A DNA stretch of 64,000 nucleotides from Sorghum bicolor (taxonomy: Eukaryota > Streptophyta > Magnoliopsida > Poales > Poaceae): contig NC_012879.2 of the NCBI RefSeq assembly GCF_000003195.3, forward strand, positions 39,080,565 through 39,144,564, read 5' to 3'. The notes beneath the pieces were generated by a model. The model was not told where the DNA came from. It searched no databases and saw only the letters and a program-made list of their open reading frames with translations. The translations under genes and the position numbers were made by a program. Positions 26,601 through 37,834 of the stretch are shown one piece after another (position 1 is the stretch's first letter; every line of letters starts with the position of its first letter).

Positions 26601-28660
26601 CGACGAAACCGAGAGCCTCTTGTGGGTGCACACACAAGACAGTGCTGCTCGGCACACGCTGGTATCGTGGTTGCTAGTCATGATCTATTATGAAACTACA
26701 CTGATGTGTCATCTCATCATGAGTTTGTCCTTGGTTATCATTCCTTATGTCTAATCAGAAGATCTATATCAGACTTATGTAATAGGACTTCCTTCTGAAG
26801 TTGCTAAGAAGATAACCTTTGAAGAATAGGTTACCGACATAAACCTTAGCAGACTGTAAGGGGTGGTAGACAAGAGACTCTATTTGCTACCCATGTAGCG
26901 ATATCAGTTGTTTAGTGAGTAACTTGTGTCATCCACTATTGAATCCAAAAGGGCACACAACATTTAAATTTGGACAAGTTATCAGTCAAACAAGAATTGA
27001 TTGTTGAATTATTCTTATGACCTGGCTATCCAAGTCTCAATCTAAGGTGCCTGGTAATCACACAGTCATAATCAACCATCTCTATTGTGATCTCCTTTTT
27101 GGCTGACTTTGATCTTGACTACCTACGAATGTATCAACTACAATTGTTGCCACCAAAGAAGAAAGTTTTGGAACTTTTTAGTGATTAGAGACAACTGATT
27201 AGTTATTAGTTAGAAGTTTAATCACTACCTTGGAAATGACCCCATGATGTCCCTGAAGGCTATGTCTCATACAATAGTGTCATGCAAAGAAAACAATAAG
27301 TGGATCAACGATGCAAATACTATTTCCTTTTCTAGGCCTTGAGTTGTCAAGTCAATTCAATCTTGGACAATCACATAGATGGTACCAAATGCTATATCTG
27401 AGTCACAAACTAGAGAAAAACATGCCCCTGGTCTCGGTTAGCATCATCATGCGTCTGGTGCTAGCAAAGGTTTTGTTTTGTTTGGTTAGCCATATGGTGT
27501 TTGCTTGAGCTGAATTTTGGTTAATGATCATAAGACTCTTGGATCTCTATACACACTAACAATTCATGCATAATGAAGCTAGTTTGCGCGGTGTGAACTG
27601 AACCAAGATAAACCTTAGGATGACCTATAAAAGACTCCTTTCACCTTTGGTGCCTAGTTGTTACCCTATCACATCAACCGATAGTTGAGCAATCTATGAG
27701 TTCTACAAGTCAAAAATAATTGGAAAGGTGTTAAACAACAAATCTTAGATTTATAATCTTAGAGCTATTGTTTGATCCTAAAAAGGAATCCTTAATGTCA
27801 AAAGTAGTTTCACCAAGCTATTTTGCTACTGTGCAAACCGACCGAGCTTAGTGAGCAACTACTTAGTGATGGAAATTCCATAGTTGACTGCTTGGTAGTA
27901 GCTTGTTTCCCTAGTTCGGTGAATACTTGCAACTGTTGTTGTCCTCTACACCTTGCTATCATCTGTCTTTAGCAATGCTTATCTAATGCTAACATGCCTT
28001 GGGTATCTTCTATGTTCATTTTACCCAAGAGGTTGTATGTGTTACGACCTAGGTAATTGTTAACACTTGGAGCCATGAAAGTCCTTGAATGGTGAGCATT
28101 GACTTGATAGACTGAGATAATACAGTGTTGTTATTAGAGAAAGAGAACTGCACACATGGAACCTTATGTAGCTTTCCATCAATTGGCATCTGAGTGATTA
28201 GACTTTATGGCTGGATTAGACATTGTTTGTTGGTTAGTTGGTTTCTCATAACCTCAAAGAATGTTTTATCTAGTTCATGATCTCATCTCCTACGGAAGGT
28301 TGTACTCAAGCCATTTTGGTAGAGCACTACTTTTTGAGCCTTGTGAACAAATTTGGAAACATTGTATTGAGTGCTTTATTATGCTGTGAACCATCCATCA
28401 TATATTGGGAATGAAGTACATGTGATAGTGTTGTCTTGAATTCCTCCTAAAGTAACAATACATCATGGAAGTCAATGAAGAAAATTCTTTAGACAAAAGT
28501 TCACCATGAAGAACAAGTGTCAGAAATTGCCCTGACCAAATTAGCCTCTCTGAATCTTGGAGATAAGTAATTGACTGCTATCGCCAATGTTCGAAGTGAA
28601 TAACAAGCTTCTCTACCCATGGAAGTCTTTTGTCCTGAATCTCAGGATGAGATTCTTTTA
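23671..28660 (+). other. Non-coding interior of element E, main part
   Basis: About 5 kb without any frame longer than about 75 codons on either strand. I could not recognise gag, RT, RNase H, integrase or chromodomain motifs even across frames. The sequence is moderately AT-rich. The last bases, CTCAGGATGAGATTC and a purine run, resemble the 3' end of Del/Tekay interiors. Decayed coding sequence beyond recognition by eye cannot be excluded. Confidence 0.6.
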
Positions 28661-28672
28661 AGGGGGGAGGGT
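28661..28672 (+). other. Polypurine tract of element E
   Basis: AGGGGGGAGGGT lies immediately before the 3' LTR. It is the expected primer for plus-strand synthesis. Confidence 0.75.
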
Positions 28673-31600
28673 TGTAACACCCCAGGTGTTTGCCACTAGT
28701 TAGACCCTAGGTTTTGAGCTCAAACATGCCAAGATAAGTGGTAATGATCATGATAGAGTCAATCCAGGAAAGTGAGCCTCAAGTTAAACTTGGAGAATAC
28801 ACCCTTGCTTACATATAGGCCTTTTCAAAGTACATGCTTGAGTGATATTAATGGAACCTCTCTCATGTGGCCCACATCCATCACTGCCTATAGTGAGCAC
28901 TCAAAAAGTTTCATCGAGTTTGGAATCAAAAGGTCACATGAAATGAAGAGTTACATGCTTGTTGGAATGACCTCATTAAGTGAATAAAACCATAGGTCAT
29001 TAACCAATCTTTGCAACCTTGCTCAAATGACTCTAGATGAACTCTACAACAAAAGTCATGAAGGGTTCATGTTGAGCTTGTGTCCAGAAAGTGCTTCAAT
29101 TAGCCTAAACCTTAGTTTGAACTTTATCAAGTTGCTGCATTGACCAAAGTGAAAGTTTGACTTCTGTACCAGTTCTGAGGTTTGACCTTAAATAAAAGTT
29201 GTAGTTTAGATTCGGTAGAACAAACTTTGTTTAATGGTCAAGCGCTAGTTTGGTCCCTAACCTAGTCAAATTGAGCTGACAAGATTCAATGCAGTGCTGT
29301 TTTGGAACTCCAGAATTTTCGCTGTGTCCTGAGGTGCTCAGTTTCGGGTACCCTAGTTGGGAGCCTTGTATCTTTCAAAAAAAGCTGAACCAGTACAAGA
29401 TCCTTTAGTAAAAGATGCAGTAAAGTTTGTATGCTACAAACTTTCTTAAAGTGCCTAAGTCCGATTCATCATCTAATTATGTCAAATAATGGTCACAATA
29501 TTGAATCTGCTATAATTTCCAACACTTAGAGTTTCTAAGTCTAGGTTTGCAGTTGATCACGTTGGAATCCCGCGTTCTCATAATTCTTATGAACAACTTG
29601 CTTGGGTCCCAAAATAAAAGTTGGAGTACATATCGTGGACAAGAGCATACCAAAAGATGACACCAGTTGGACTTCGTTTTGGTCATCAATTTTGAGTTTT
29701 GCTCATCACTATCAATTCATTGACACTCAAAGGTTGGCATCAAATTATATATTAATCTGTAAACCTAATGACCATGACACTTAAACGAAAAATGTAGAGC
29801 CGCACGAGGACAACAAACTTCATTTTTGGTCCTTGTCCAAATTCGGTCCAGATCCGGCCCAAATCGGCATCCCTCGCTGACCACTTCGTTGCCCGCCACG
29901 TGCTCGGCGAAATGCGTCCAAGGGCAACACGTGTTCTGGACGTGGCGACCAGGCATGGACACCACCCACCCACCTCCCCTGCTCCTGTCGCCTGCTCCTT
30001 TCTGCACGCAAAGGCGAGCACCAGAGCGCCCTCCACACCCTCCTCCACTCCGTCATTCAATCTCCCTCGCTTGGAGCTTCCTCTCATATCTCTGGGAGCA
30101 TGCACAGCAAACACCGCCATGGCAAGCCCCCCAGCTCAAGCTTCTGCACCTGCTGCTGCTGCCTCAGCCGGGCAGGAGCTTGGCGTGGCCATGGTTGGCC
30201 GCGGCAAGGAGCGGGCAGGCCTTCCACAGCCGTAGCCGATGACCATTCGGCCTTGAGCTCGAGCTCGGACGTCTGCCTGCTCTCTGCTCGTTAGTCTCGA
30301 AGAAGAAAAGACCTCGGGTTAGAATAAGAAACAACTCAGGGTTCCAGATGCGAAGCCAAGACTCATATGAATAGTATATTTGGGCTATTGCGTGATTCAT
30401 GCAAAGTCTAGGGTCCCCGGTGAAAGATCTGTTTTCCTTTTCCTTTGTTTTTGCAGATTTCTGGGTGAATTTGGAAATCAATAGTAATTCATAGAAAAGT
30501 CCTAAAATAGCAAATATGGACTTTTTGGAATCCTTGTGAAATTCTCTATGCAGTAGATCTATAATATGACATGGTTTAGTTTGCAGTTTTAGCAGTAAAA
30601 ATAGATATGTGCAGTTCGGTTTTAATTGCTTGTTATATTTGTCTTTTTCATAACCACTGTATTATTGCTCAAATAAATGTGAAAATATTGTGACTATATT
30701 TTTATATGATCTTTCATGTCTTTTAAAATTTGCATGAATTTAGGAATGACAGATTAAGAGTTATAAAAATAACAATTGCCCTGTGTTGCTTTGCTCCTAT
30801 TCTGAGTGGATCTGCATGTTTATATTGTTTGACTCAGTTAGGTTGCGAATCATTCCTGGATGAAAATATATGAGTTGTAGTACTTTTCATAAGCTTTCCA
30901 TCAAGCTAAATAGCATAATTTTTGGTTAAGCATATCTTTAGTTATAGTAGTTTAAAGTACTATTTCAGTTTCTGTCTAAACCCAGACAGGAATACATTGT
31001 TTGTTATGTAAGACCTTGTTAGTGCTAGATTCAGCTCTAGATGTTTATAACAAAGTTGTTCAAAATTCAGTAAGCTTTCTAGAAAGTACATAACCATAAT
31101 TTATGGGCATGTGAAACTCAAGTTATGGCTGTTTAATGTGACATGATAGATTCTGTCAATGTTTTGGACAGAGATGTCTTTACGGATCTTGATAAATGGT
31201 TTATAATTATAAATAAAAATGTAAAAATGGAAAATGTTGTTCCAATACAATCCTATGATATTGTTGTATCATGTTTATGTATGATATGGCCATGTGTTTG
31301 AAGAAAATATGATTTGTGCATTTATCTTGCTCTCACATGGTTAATTGCAATAGCAATTTGTCTTTTTTATAGATGTTGATATCTTTATTCAAATGCAGTG
31401 ATATTTATACAGCAGACTATGGATAGTATTTAGAAGCTACTGTAATGTTGGTGGAATTTATTGATCACTTTTGGTATATGTTCTTTAATTCACCTTATTA
31501 TCCAAATAAATTAAGAAAGGCATTAAATAAATTTATTTGGTAATGACCACTATGTTTTCTGGTGTTCTTTAGTTATGTGCAAACTGTTGGTAACAATGGT

Positions 31601-33988
31601 TTTGCTCAAATGCATGTTTGAAATATAAGTTAATAATTAATTGTTTGCAATTGTTGTTTCTGGACAGTTTCTGCAACTGTTTGGATTACAATACGTAAAT
31701 GATGTTTTCTGGGAAACTTGTTTATAGCAAAGTTGTAGATAATTCATTTATATAGCTGCTGTCAAAATTTCGTAGTATTTGGCCTTGTGGTTTGTAAGTT
31801 ATGTCTGTTCAAATTTGGATTTCAGAAATGGTTGCTCTCTGTCTTGTTAGGACCTGATTCAGTAATCCTAATATTTCGACCAGCTTAAATTGAGAATCAT
31901 GCTTTGATGTCTAAATATCAAATGTAGATAATTTCCTAAGCTTTCCAGAATGTCTTCTTTCATGTCTTTTGGAGTTGTGTAACTCCAGTTACAATTTATT
32001 TTCTCAGCTGCTGTTAACAGTCCTAAAAATGACAGATTCCTTGTATTGCTGTTGCTTGGTATATTGCTAGGTGTGACTCATGTCTTTGATAACGGGCATG
32101 TTATTACACCTGAAATCTTGTGAAACATGTATGCCATGCCTGATATACTTGGTTGCATTCTTTTCTATTTTAGTATGTAGGTTTGTGTGATGTTTAAGTA
32201 ATCAATGAGAAGTGCTTATGTATGTTTAGTGTAACCATGCTCTTGCCATACTTATTGTGTGTGATGCTTTATCTATTGCACTTCTATGTGTTCATACACT
32301 TGCTTCTTGCATCTCATTTAGGTACGCTAGATGAACTGCGTGAAGGACATTATGGTGGACCTAACCGGATGATGGAAGGACTACACAAGTGTTGTCACCT
32401 TAGATGTCGTCAAGACGGTGCAAGCTGACATAACTGACTTGTGTCGGATTCCAGGCAAGCACCGGAGCATTCTAAGTCTCCTACCCTCTCTTTTTATAAA
32501 AACACAAGAGTATAACTTTATATGATGCATTAGGTGATAGGAGTTGAATGAAACCGTTGGTGCATATATTCCTACCTTGTCCACTATATGAAACTACCTG
32601 AACCCTTACTAGTATAAGGAAGACGTTTTATGCTTAGCTATGCTTAGCTCGGTAGAAGCCAGGTGATTTCCTGTCACCTGCGAGAGATAGGTGGATACCT
32701 GATCACGGTTGGCTATACTTGCTATCGTGGAAATAACCATGTGCTAATAATGAATTTGAGACCAGGCGGGATGACGATAGTGCATCAACAAGGCATGGAG
32801 GTCTTGGGTGTGAATCTATTCCCGTCTGTGTCGTTTAAGGACCGAATCGCTGTACGTCCCCGTGTCATGTTGAACGCATGCCTATCACTTAGTTGGCCGG
32901 ATAAGTCGTTCCGACCGCGAAGCCTACGAGTGCAACTCAGGCCGGATACCCCGTTCTGTATGAGTGCGCACCCCGGTTGGTAGCAAGGATGTGCGGGGAG
33001 TCAATGGCGTAAGACCGAGGTGTCAGGTTAGAGTCCTGACCCTGGCAGATTGGCGGTCCCTGGGGTGCGGCGCTGGACGGACCCGCGAATTGGTCCGGAG
33101 TTGTGCTAAAGGTGATCCAAGCTACTCTAGCAAAGTATGCCTGGGTGAGTGCTAGGAATACCCCTCCAGCTGGATAGGAATCGATTCGAATCGCCGTCTC
33201 TCCCGGATAGTGAGAACTTGACTCGGGCAGCGGCAACGTAGATAAACTAAATGAAACTTAATGGTTATGATGATGATGATGGCTACATGATAAACCAGAT
33301 ATGGTTATTAATGTGATGCTCATTAATCAAGTGATTGCTATAGAATAGGTGCAAAATCTAGCTATGGTAGCTTAACTGAACTTGATGCTAAAATATTGAC
33401 TAAAAGGTGGAAAGTAAGGACTCATGATAGTAATGCTCTTTTTGGCAAAGTTATGCTATCCAACCAACTCCACCAAATAGCCTTGCATATCCTTGAGAGT
33501 CTTTTATTTTCTCTCCTGTCGGGTAAGTCTAGCTGAGTACATTCGAGTACTTAGGGTTTATCCCACCATGTTGCAGGTGAAGTCTTCAGCCTGCTAAGGA
33601 TGGTGGCTAACCGCCGGTGGGCTCGGTGATTCCATATAATTTTCTCATCTATATGCTTTTGCCGGGGGATGTCACTTATGCTAGCAATGTATTTGGAACT
33701 TATGTTATTGTAATCATTTGAAAGCTATGTTGTTTTCTAATCGATTTGGAAAATCCAAACTTGTACTATTATTTGTGAACTCCTTTGTAATATTATTTCC
33801 GCTGCAAATCTCCATGTATGTGATGTGTATTTGCTTAATCATGCGATCTTGGTTTAAAGTTGATTTACCGAGGTCCTTCGTGACACTCGGCAGACTACCG
33901 GGTTTATATAAGTGAGAGTATGTGCGTGTCAACGTGTTAAACGGAGACAGTCGTACTTAAGCTTGTATAAATTGGGCGGTCTGTCACA
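28673..33988 (+). repeat. 3' LTR of element E (5316 bases)
   Basis: It matches the 5' LTR with small indels and several percent substitutions outside the identical patch 30777-31756. The GC-rich island is at about 29806-30290, and the conserved TATATAA at 33905-33911. It ends TGTCACA next to the GATAT duplication. Confidence 0.88.
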
Positions 33989-33993
33989 GATAT

Positions 33994-35414
33994 GATGAAT
34001 AGTTGCTCTGCCTAATTTGTACATTTTAAGTTCTCTCTCAAGGTTAGACATAACTGTTATAATTTCAAGCTTGCTCTAGACCTAAACTTGTGGGACGAAA
34101 ACTTGATCTGAAGTCTAAGTTGTTAACGGATACGATATGGGAAGGTTGAGCTGCTGTTTATCTGTTCCTAGAGATGCTAGAATTCTAGAGAATTTTATCT
34201 TTGAAAATCTTTAAAATGTTGCATGATGAGTTCCTGTATGATGAGAGTTTAAATTCCTACCACAGCCATATATACATGTTTGCTAGACTTTGAGCCACAT
34301 ATTTACTATTTACTGCTTATGAGCATTTAGTGTGGTCAAGCTATGTAGACCCTTAGGAGCTTGTCATGTGGTTAAATCAAGATTTCACTTGCACGTTCAC
34401 TCATATATGCTACTTCTACTCCAGAAGTACCATCCACATATATCCACTCATTTCCATCTCCAGAATCACCTAAAAATATTCTACTCCTAATCCGGGAGAG
34501 AATAGCCAAAAATATTTTTGTTTTTCCCTTGTGAAATAAATGCTCAAGTTATCTTGTTACTACCACTTGCTACATTATCTCAAGAGATGAGTGCTCTGAA
34601 AAAAAATGAGGAAATAAAAAGGAGCAAGTGCTCGGAACCTCGAAAGAAAAGAAAAGTGAGACGAGAGGTAAAAATGGACAAGTGTCCGACAGTAGAATTA
34701 GGGGTATAAGATACCCACCTGAGAGAAAAGAAAAAATATGGAGCATCTCATTCTCCTCACAAAGTTTCAAAAAGCCAGAAAGGTATGTATACCCTCAAAA
34801 GAGCAAAAGAAGAATTAGACTTCCATCACCATCATCACCATACACCATTCATTCGCCACACATGCACATCTTGATTTGGCTATTGATTTGTTTCTTTGGA
34901 TCCATGGTTTGACTATGCAATACATGTCTTGTAAGTATGTATATTTTATCTCCCACCTATGAGCTCCAGATATTAAAGCCTTATTAGAGTAGGGTGAGAG
35001 AGAAGACAATGTTACTATGCCTTATACCACAAATACTACATATCTTGAGAGAAGGCATATACCATTACTGCCTTGGTAAGGATCCAAAAATACCACAAAA
35101 GAGAGATATGAGAGAATCAAACAAGGAATCTCTGAGTTTTATTTAAAAATCTGCAAAAACTTCAGAGCTATAGCTGATCAAGAATAAGAGACATGGCACT
35201 TGACTAGACTGTTCTATCTTTTAACTACTCAAGATAGAAGTGACGGTTACAAGTCTCATGAAGGTAAAGTAAGTAAGTTTTAAGTCTTGACAGTTTACTC
35301 TAACTCAGAGATGAGATCTTATTTAAAAAGCATGTGTACTATCAATTTTTAAATATATTGCAACAACTTATGATCCATAGCTGAGTCTATCTTTGCTCAG
35401 GGACGAGCAAGAGG
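33994..35414 (+). other. Non-coding 3' interior of element D, second part
   Basis: AT-rich non-coding sequence between element E and the 3' polypurine tract of D. It contains one copy of a block also found in A and C (34655-34724): GTGAGACGAGAGG, the inverted repeat GGACAAGTGTCC at 34676-34687, then TAGAATTAGGGGTA and TACCCACCTGAG. The short frames here are not credible genes. Confidence 0.6.
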
Positions 35415-35430
35415 TAAGCTTGGGGAAGTT
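35415..35430 (+). other. 3' polypurine tract of element D
   Basis: TAAGCTTGGGGAAGTT abuts the 3' LTR. The same position in A and C reads TAAGCTTGGGGGAG plus two bases. Confidence 0.8.
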
Positions 35431-37081
35431 TGTTGACGGTCCTTAAGTATCAAATTTAATTATCAAACAATTAAAGAAAAGGATCCAAATGAAATCAACA
35501 TCTAGACTTAGGGTTTTATCTGACAGAATTCCACGAGTTTTGGTGTTTGTCTATTTCTGCAGGGGGTTATCAGGAAATACGGAAGAAAGGCCCACACGTC
35601 GGGATTACATAGAGATATTAACGTACCGCGCAATTATCTTACATCTAGAAGACTCCAGAAGCCACGAGACCGAAGCGGAGGCGAAACGGGGCCAGAGGAA
35701 GGGCGCCTGCCCTGTTCCCTTGGGCGCCCGCCCCCTCCCTGAGTCCAATCAGGACTCTGCTTCGTATGAGATCTTCAGCGACCTAAAGGATGAATCTAAA
35801 CTATACAATCTATGTCGGTTTGATCCAACAGCCCATATTCACTTGAAGGGACTATAAAACCAGACCCCCTGGCCCCTGGAGGAGAGAGCCTCTCAACCCT
35901 AATTCATTGTTCTTCAAGGGAGAAGAAGCCTCTGATCAAGATTAGAGCCACCACATCAATTAGATATCTAGATTAGCATAGATACATAGGATTAGAACTA
36001 GAAGGAGTCAATCTTCGATTGGTTTCCGGATTTGTCAAGAGGATTCTTGGTAATTCTCTAATTGTGCTTCTAATTGCTTTCTAATCATCTTTGTTCTTCA
36101 ATATTATGAATATGACTTTGTTCTACTTCAATATATTGCTTATGACTTTGCTCTACTTGCTTATATTCAAGATTATATTGTTCTTTGTTTATCATAGTTA
36201 TGTACTTGGCTTAGTCAGATTGGATTTATATACATGCTTAGGATCGTATAGCGTTTATCCATCGGATCCATGGGTAAATGATAGATATTGTGTAGGCGTG
36301 GTGCTTATACCGTATTTATCTGCGATTGTACCCAATATGCCAGATCGTGGGGTAGTTCATGATAGTGACAGCTTCATTGATTCTTATATAGTCCCCCTCT
36401 CGTGTATTGGGCTGGTAGAGCAATATTATTATAGGGGAGTGATTGCTATGTTTCTCATTTACCTTGCTAATATCTTTATGCATGGGCGTAGTCTTGTCTC
36501 GCAATGATTGCTAAGTATGCTTGCACTAACTATGATATGCTAGACTATATAGTTATGAATAACTTAGGGAATATTCTTGTAGTTCGTTCTAATACCATGC
36601 TAATGACTTTCTAGAGTATCTAATTGAGGTGCTTATCATATTTATATGTGGCTGATCAGATTAATTATCTTTGTCACTATTCATTATTTCATATATCTTT
36701 TATGTGACACTTATCCTTGTCTGAAGAGTTAGATAAATGTTCTCAATTATACATGCAATGATAGATGCTCAATCTCATATTCTATTCTATAATCAATATT
36801 GATGATTGTTAATCCCTTCCCAGTGGTAAAAATATAAATAACGATACCTAGAATACTTCCCAGTTAAAATGCTACATCGGTATTAATTTGTGCGCTTGCA
36901 GATCTCATTCATTATTTATTTAAAAGAGCAATTGCATATTTCAATACCGCGTCTCTCATGTCATGCTGGGGATGACAACTTGGCTTAAGTGGTGTGAGGG
37001 ATAGGTTTGGTATTTTTGGCACCGTTACTAGATTTAGAGAACTTAGTCTACTTTTGGTAATGATGTTAAGAATACCCAACA
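35431..37081 (+). repeat. 3' LTR of element D
   Basis: 1651 bases, bounded by the polypurine tract and the GCTCA duplication. The U3 frame (35489-35857) is open for 122 codons and its stop codon overlaps the TATA box. The hydrophobic frame 36091-36507 lies downstream of the TATA box. Confidence 0.9.
35853..35859 (+). promoter_or_regulatory. TATA box of the D-type LTR
   Basis: TATAAAA sits in GGACTATAAAACCAG. It is conserved in the solo copy and in the C-type LTRs and is changed to TAGAAAA in the 5' LTR of D. Confidence 0.65.
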
Positions 37082-37100
37082 GCTCATTCGACTTTAAGTC

Positions 37101-37788
37101 TGTTGACACCGTTTTTAGGCACGTGTCTAGGATGGCAGGATAGGGTGGCAGTACGATGCGGGTTGCCGATGAGGATGGTTGCCGATGAGAGAGAGGTTGA
37201 ATGTGACTAAGTCCACAGGCAGTAATATGGTGCCGATGGCTGGATAAAAAGGTCTGCCGATGACTATGGCAAAGGGATTGCCGATGATGCAAAGGAGGAG
37301 TCCGGAAGCTGCCAGTTGTCATGTGGAGGAGTTTCGGTTTGTCACGAAGGATAGTTTTATTATTTCCTTAATTATTTGCATCGTTTTGTATACGAATTCC
37401 GTGTAATTTGGAATTCGAATTCTAATCGTGTCTGGTTGTAGCTCTTTGAGCAGGGTATAAATATAAACCCTAGGACCTTGTAATAATCAATCAAGAAATC
37501 AATCAAACACACGTTTTTACTCATATTCCAGCATCTACTTTTTGACGACTTCGTCATACTTTTTTCCTTTTATTACGAGTTCTTAGGAATCCGTCGACTT
37601 AAGCTCGGCGTGTTCTCGAGTTCCGCGTGAGTACCTCTTAGTCGTGACATCCGGGCGCATCGCTGTTGTCAGGACTAAAGTATTCGAGTTATCACCTTTG
37701 CCGATAGCAAGGTCAAATCGGCTGGCACGCCTTAACATTTGAATTGGGTATTAGCCCTTTGTGTTTGCAGACCAGTTTTGCATCAACA
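37101..37788 (+). repeat. 5' LTR of element B
   Basis: 688 bases, matching the solo LTR at 56105-56792 (minus strand) in length and sequence apart from scattered substitutions. I count seven GCCGAT/ATCGGC hexamers in it, and the solo copy also has seven. Confidence 0.88.
37456..37465 (+). promoter_or_regulatory. TATA box of the B-type LTR
   Basis: TATAAATATA in an AT-rich setting about 330 bases before the LTR end. This is the best TATA candidate in the LTR. Confidence 0.55.
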
Positions 37789-37795
37789 CATCTTT

Positions 37796-37813
37796 TGGCA
37801 CGCCCGGTGGGAC
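37796..37813 (+). other. Primer-binding site of element B
   Basis: TGGCACGCCCGGTGGGAC begins seven bases after the LTR. This sequence type is common in grass Tat-lineage elements. I cannot name the tRNA with certainty. Confidence 0.6.
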
Positions 37814-37834
37814 CGATTCAAGATCAAGATCAAC

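Larger units (their letters stand above)
16402..33993 (+). mobile_element. Element E: LARD-like retrotransposon with about 5.3-kb LTRs (16407-33988)
   Basis: The element is 17,582 bases including its nested solo LTR. GATAT is duplicated at 16402-16406 and 33989-33993. The LTRs (16407-21703 and 28673-33988) start TGTAACACCCC and end TGTCACA. A primer-binding site resembling initiator tRNA-Met type and a polypurine tract (28661-28672) bound the interior. Without the inserted solo LTR the interior is about 5.3 kb, and I see no gag, protease, RT, RNase H, integrase or chromodomain. Long LTRs with a non-coding interior are the definition of LARD elements. The TGTAACACCCC terminus and Met-type primer site suggest descent from the Del/Tekay lineage. 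Confidence 0.88.
11509..37081 (+). mobile_element. Element D: non-autonomous Athila-like LTR retrotransposon, split by element E
   Basis: Two 1651-base LTRs (11509-13159 and 35431-37081) begin TGTTGACGGTCC and end AATACCCAACA. GCTCA is duplicated at 11504-11508 and 37082-37086. A tRNA-Asp-type primer-binding site follows the 5' LTR and a polypurine tract precedes the 3' LTR. Leaving out the nested element E, the interior is about 4.7 kb. It encodes a broken gag and two tandem protease domains, but no reverse transcriptase, RNase H or integrase. The LTRs differ from each other at several percent of positions by eye, so D is older than A and C. Confidence 0.9.

Noticed and set aside
26216..27508. 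Short frames of 60-73 codons inside element E
   Set aside because: Length, composition and lack of motifs fit chance in a non-coding interior.
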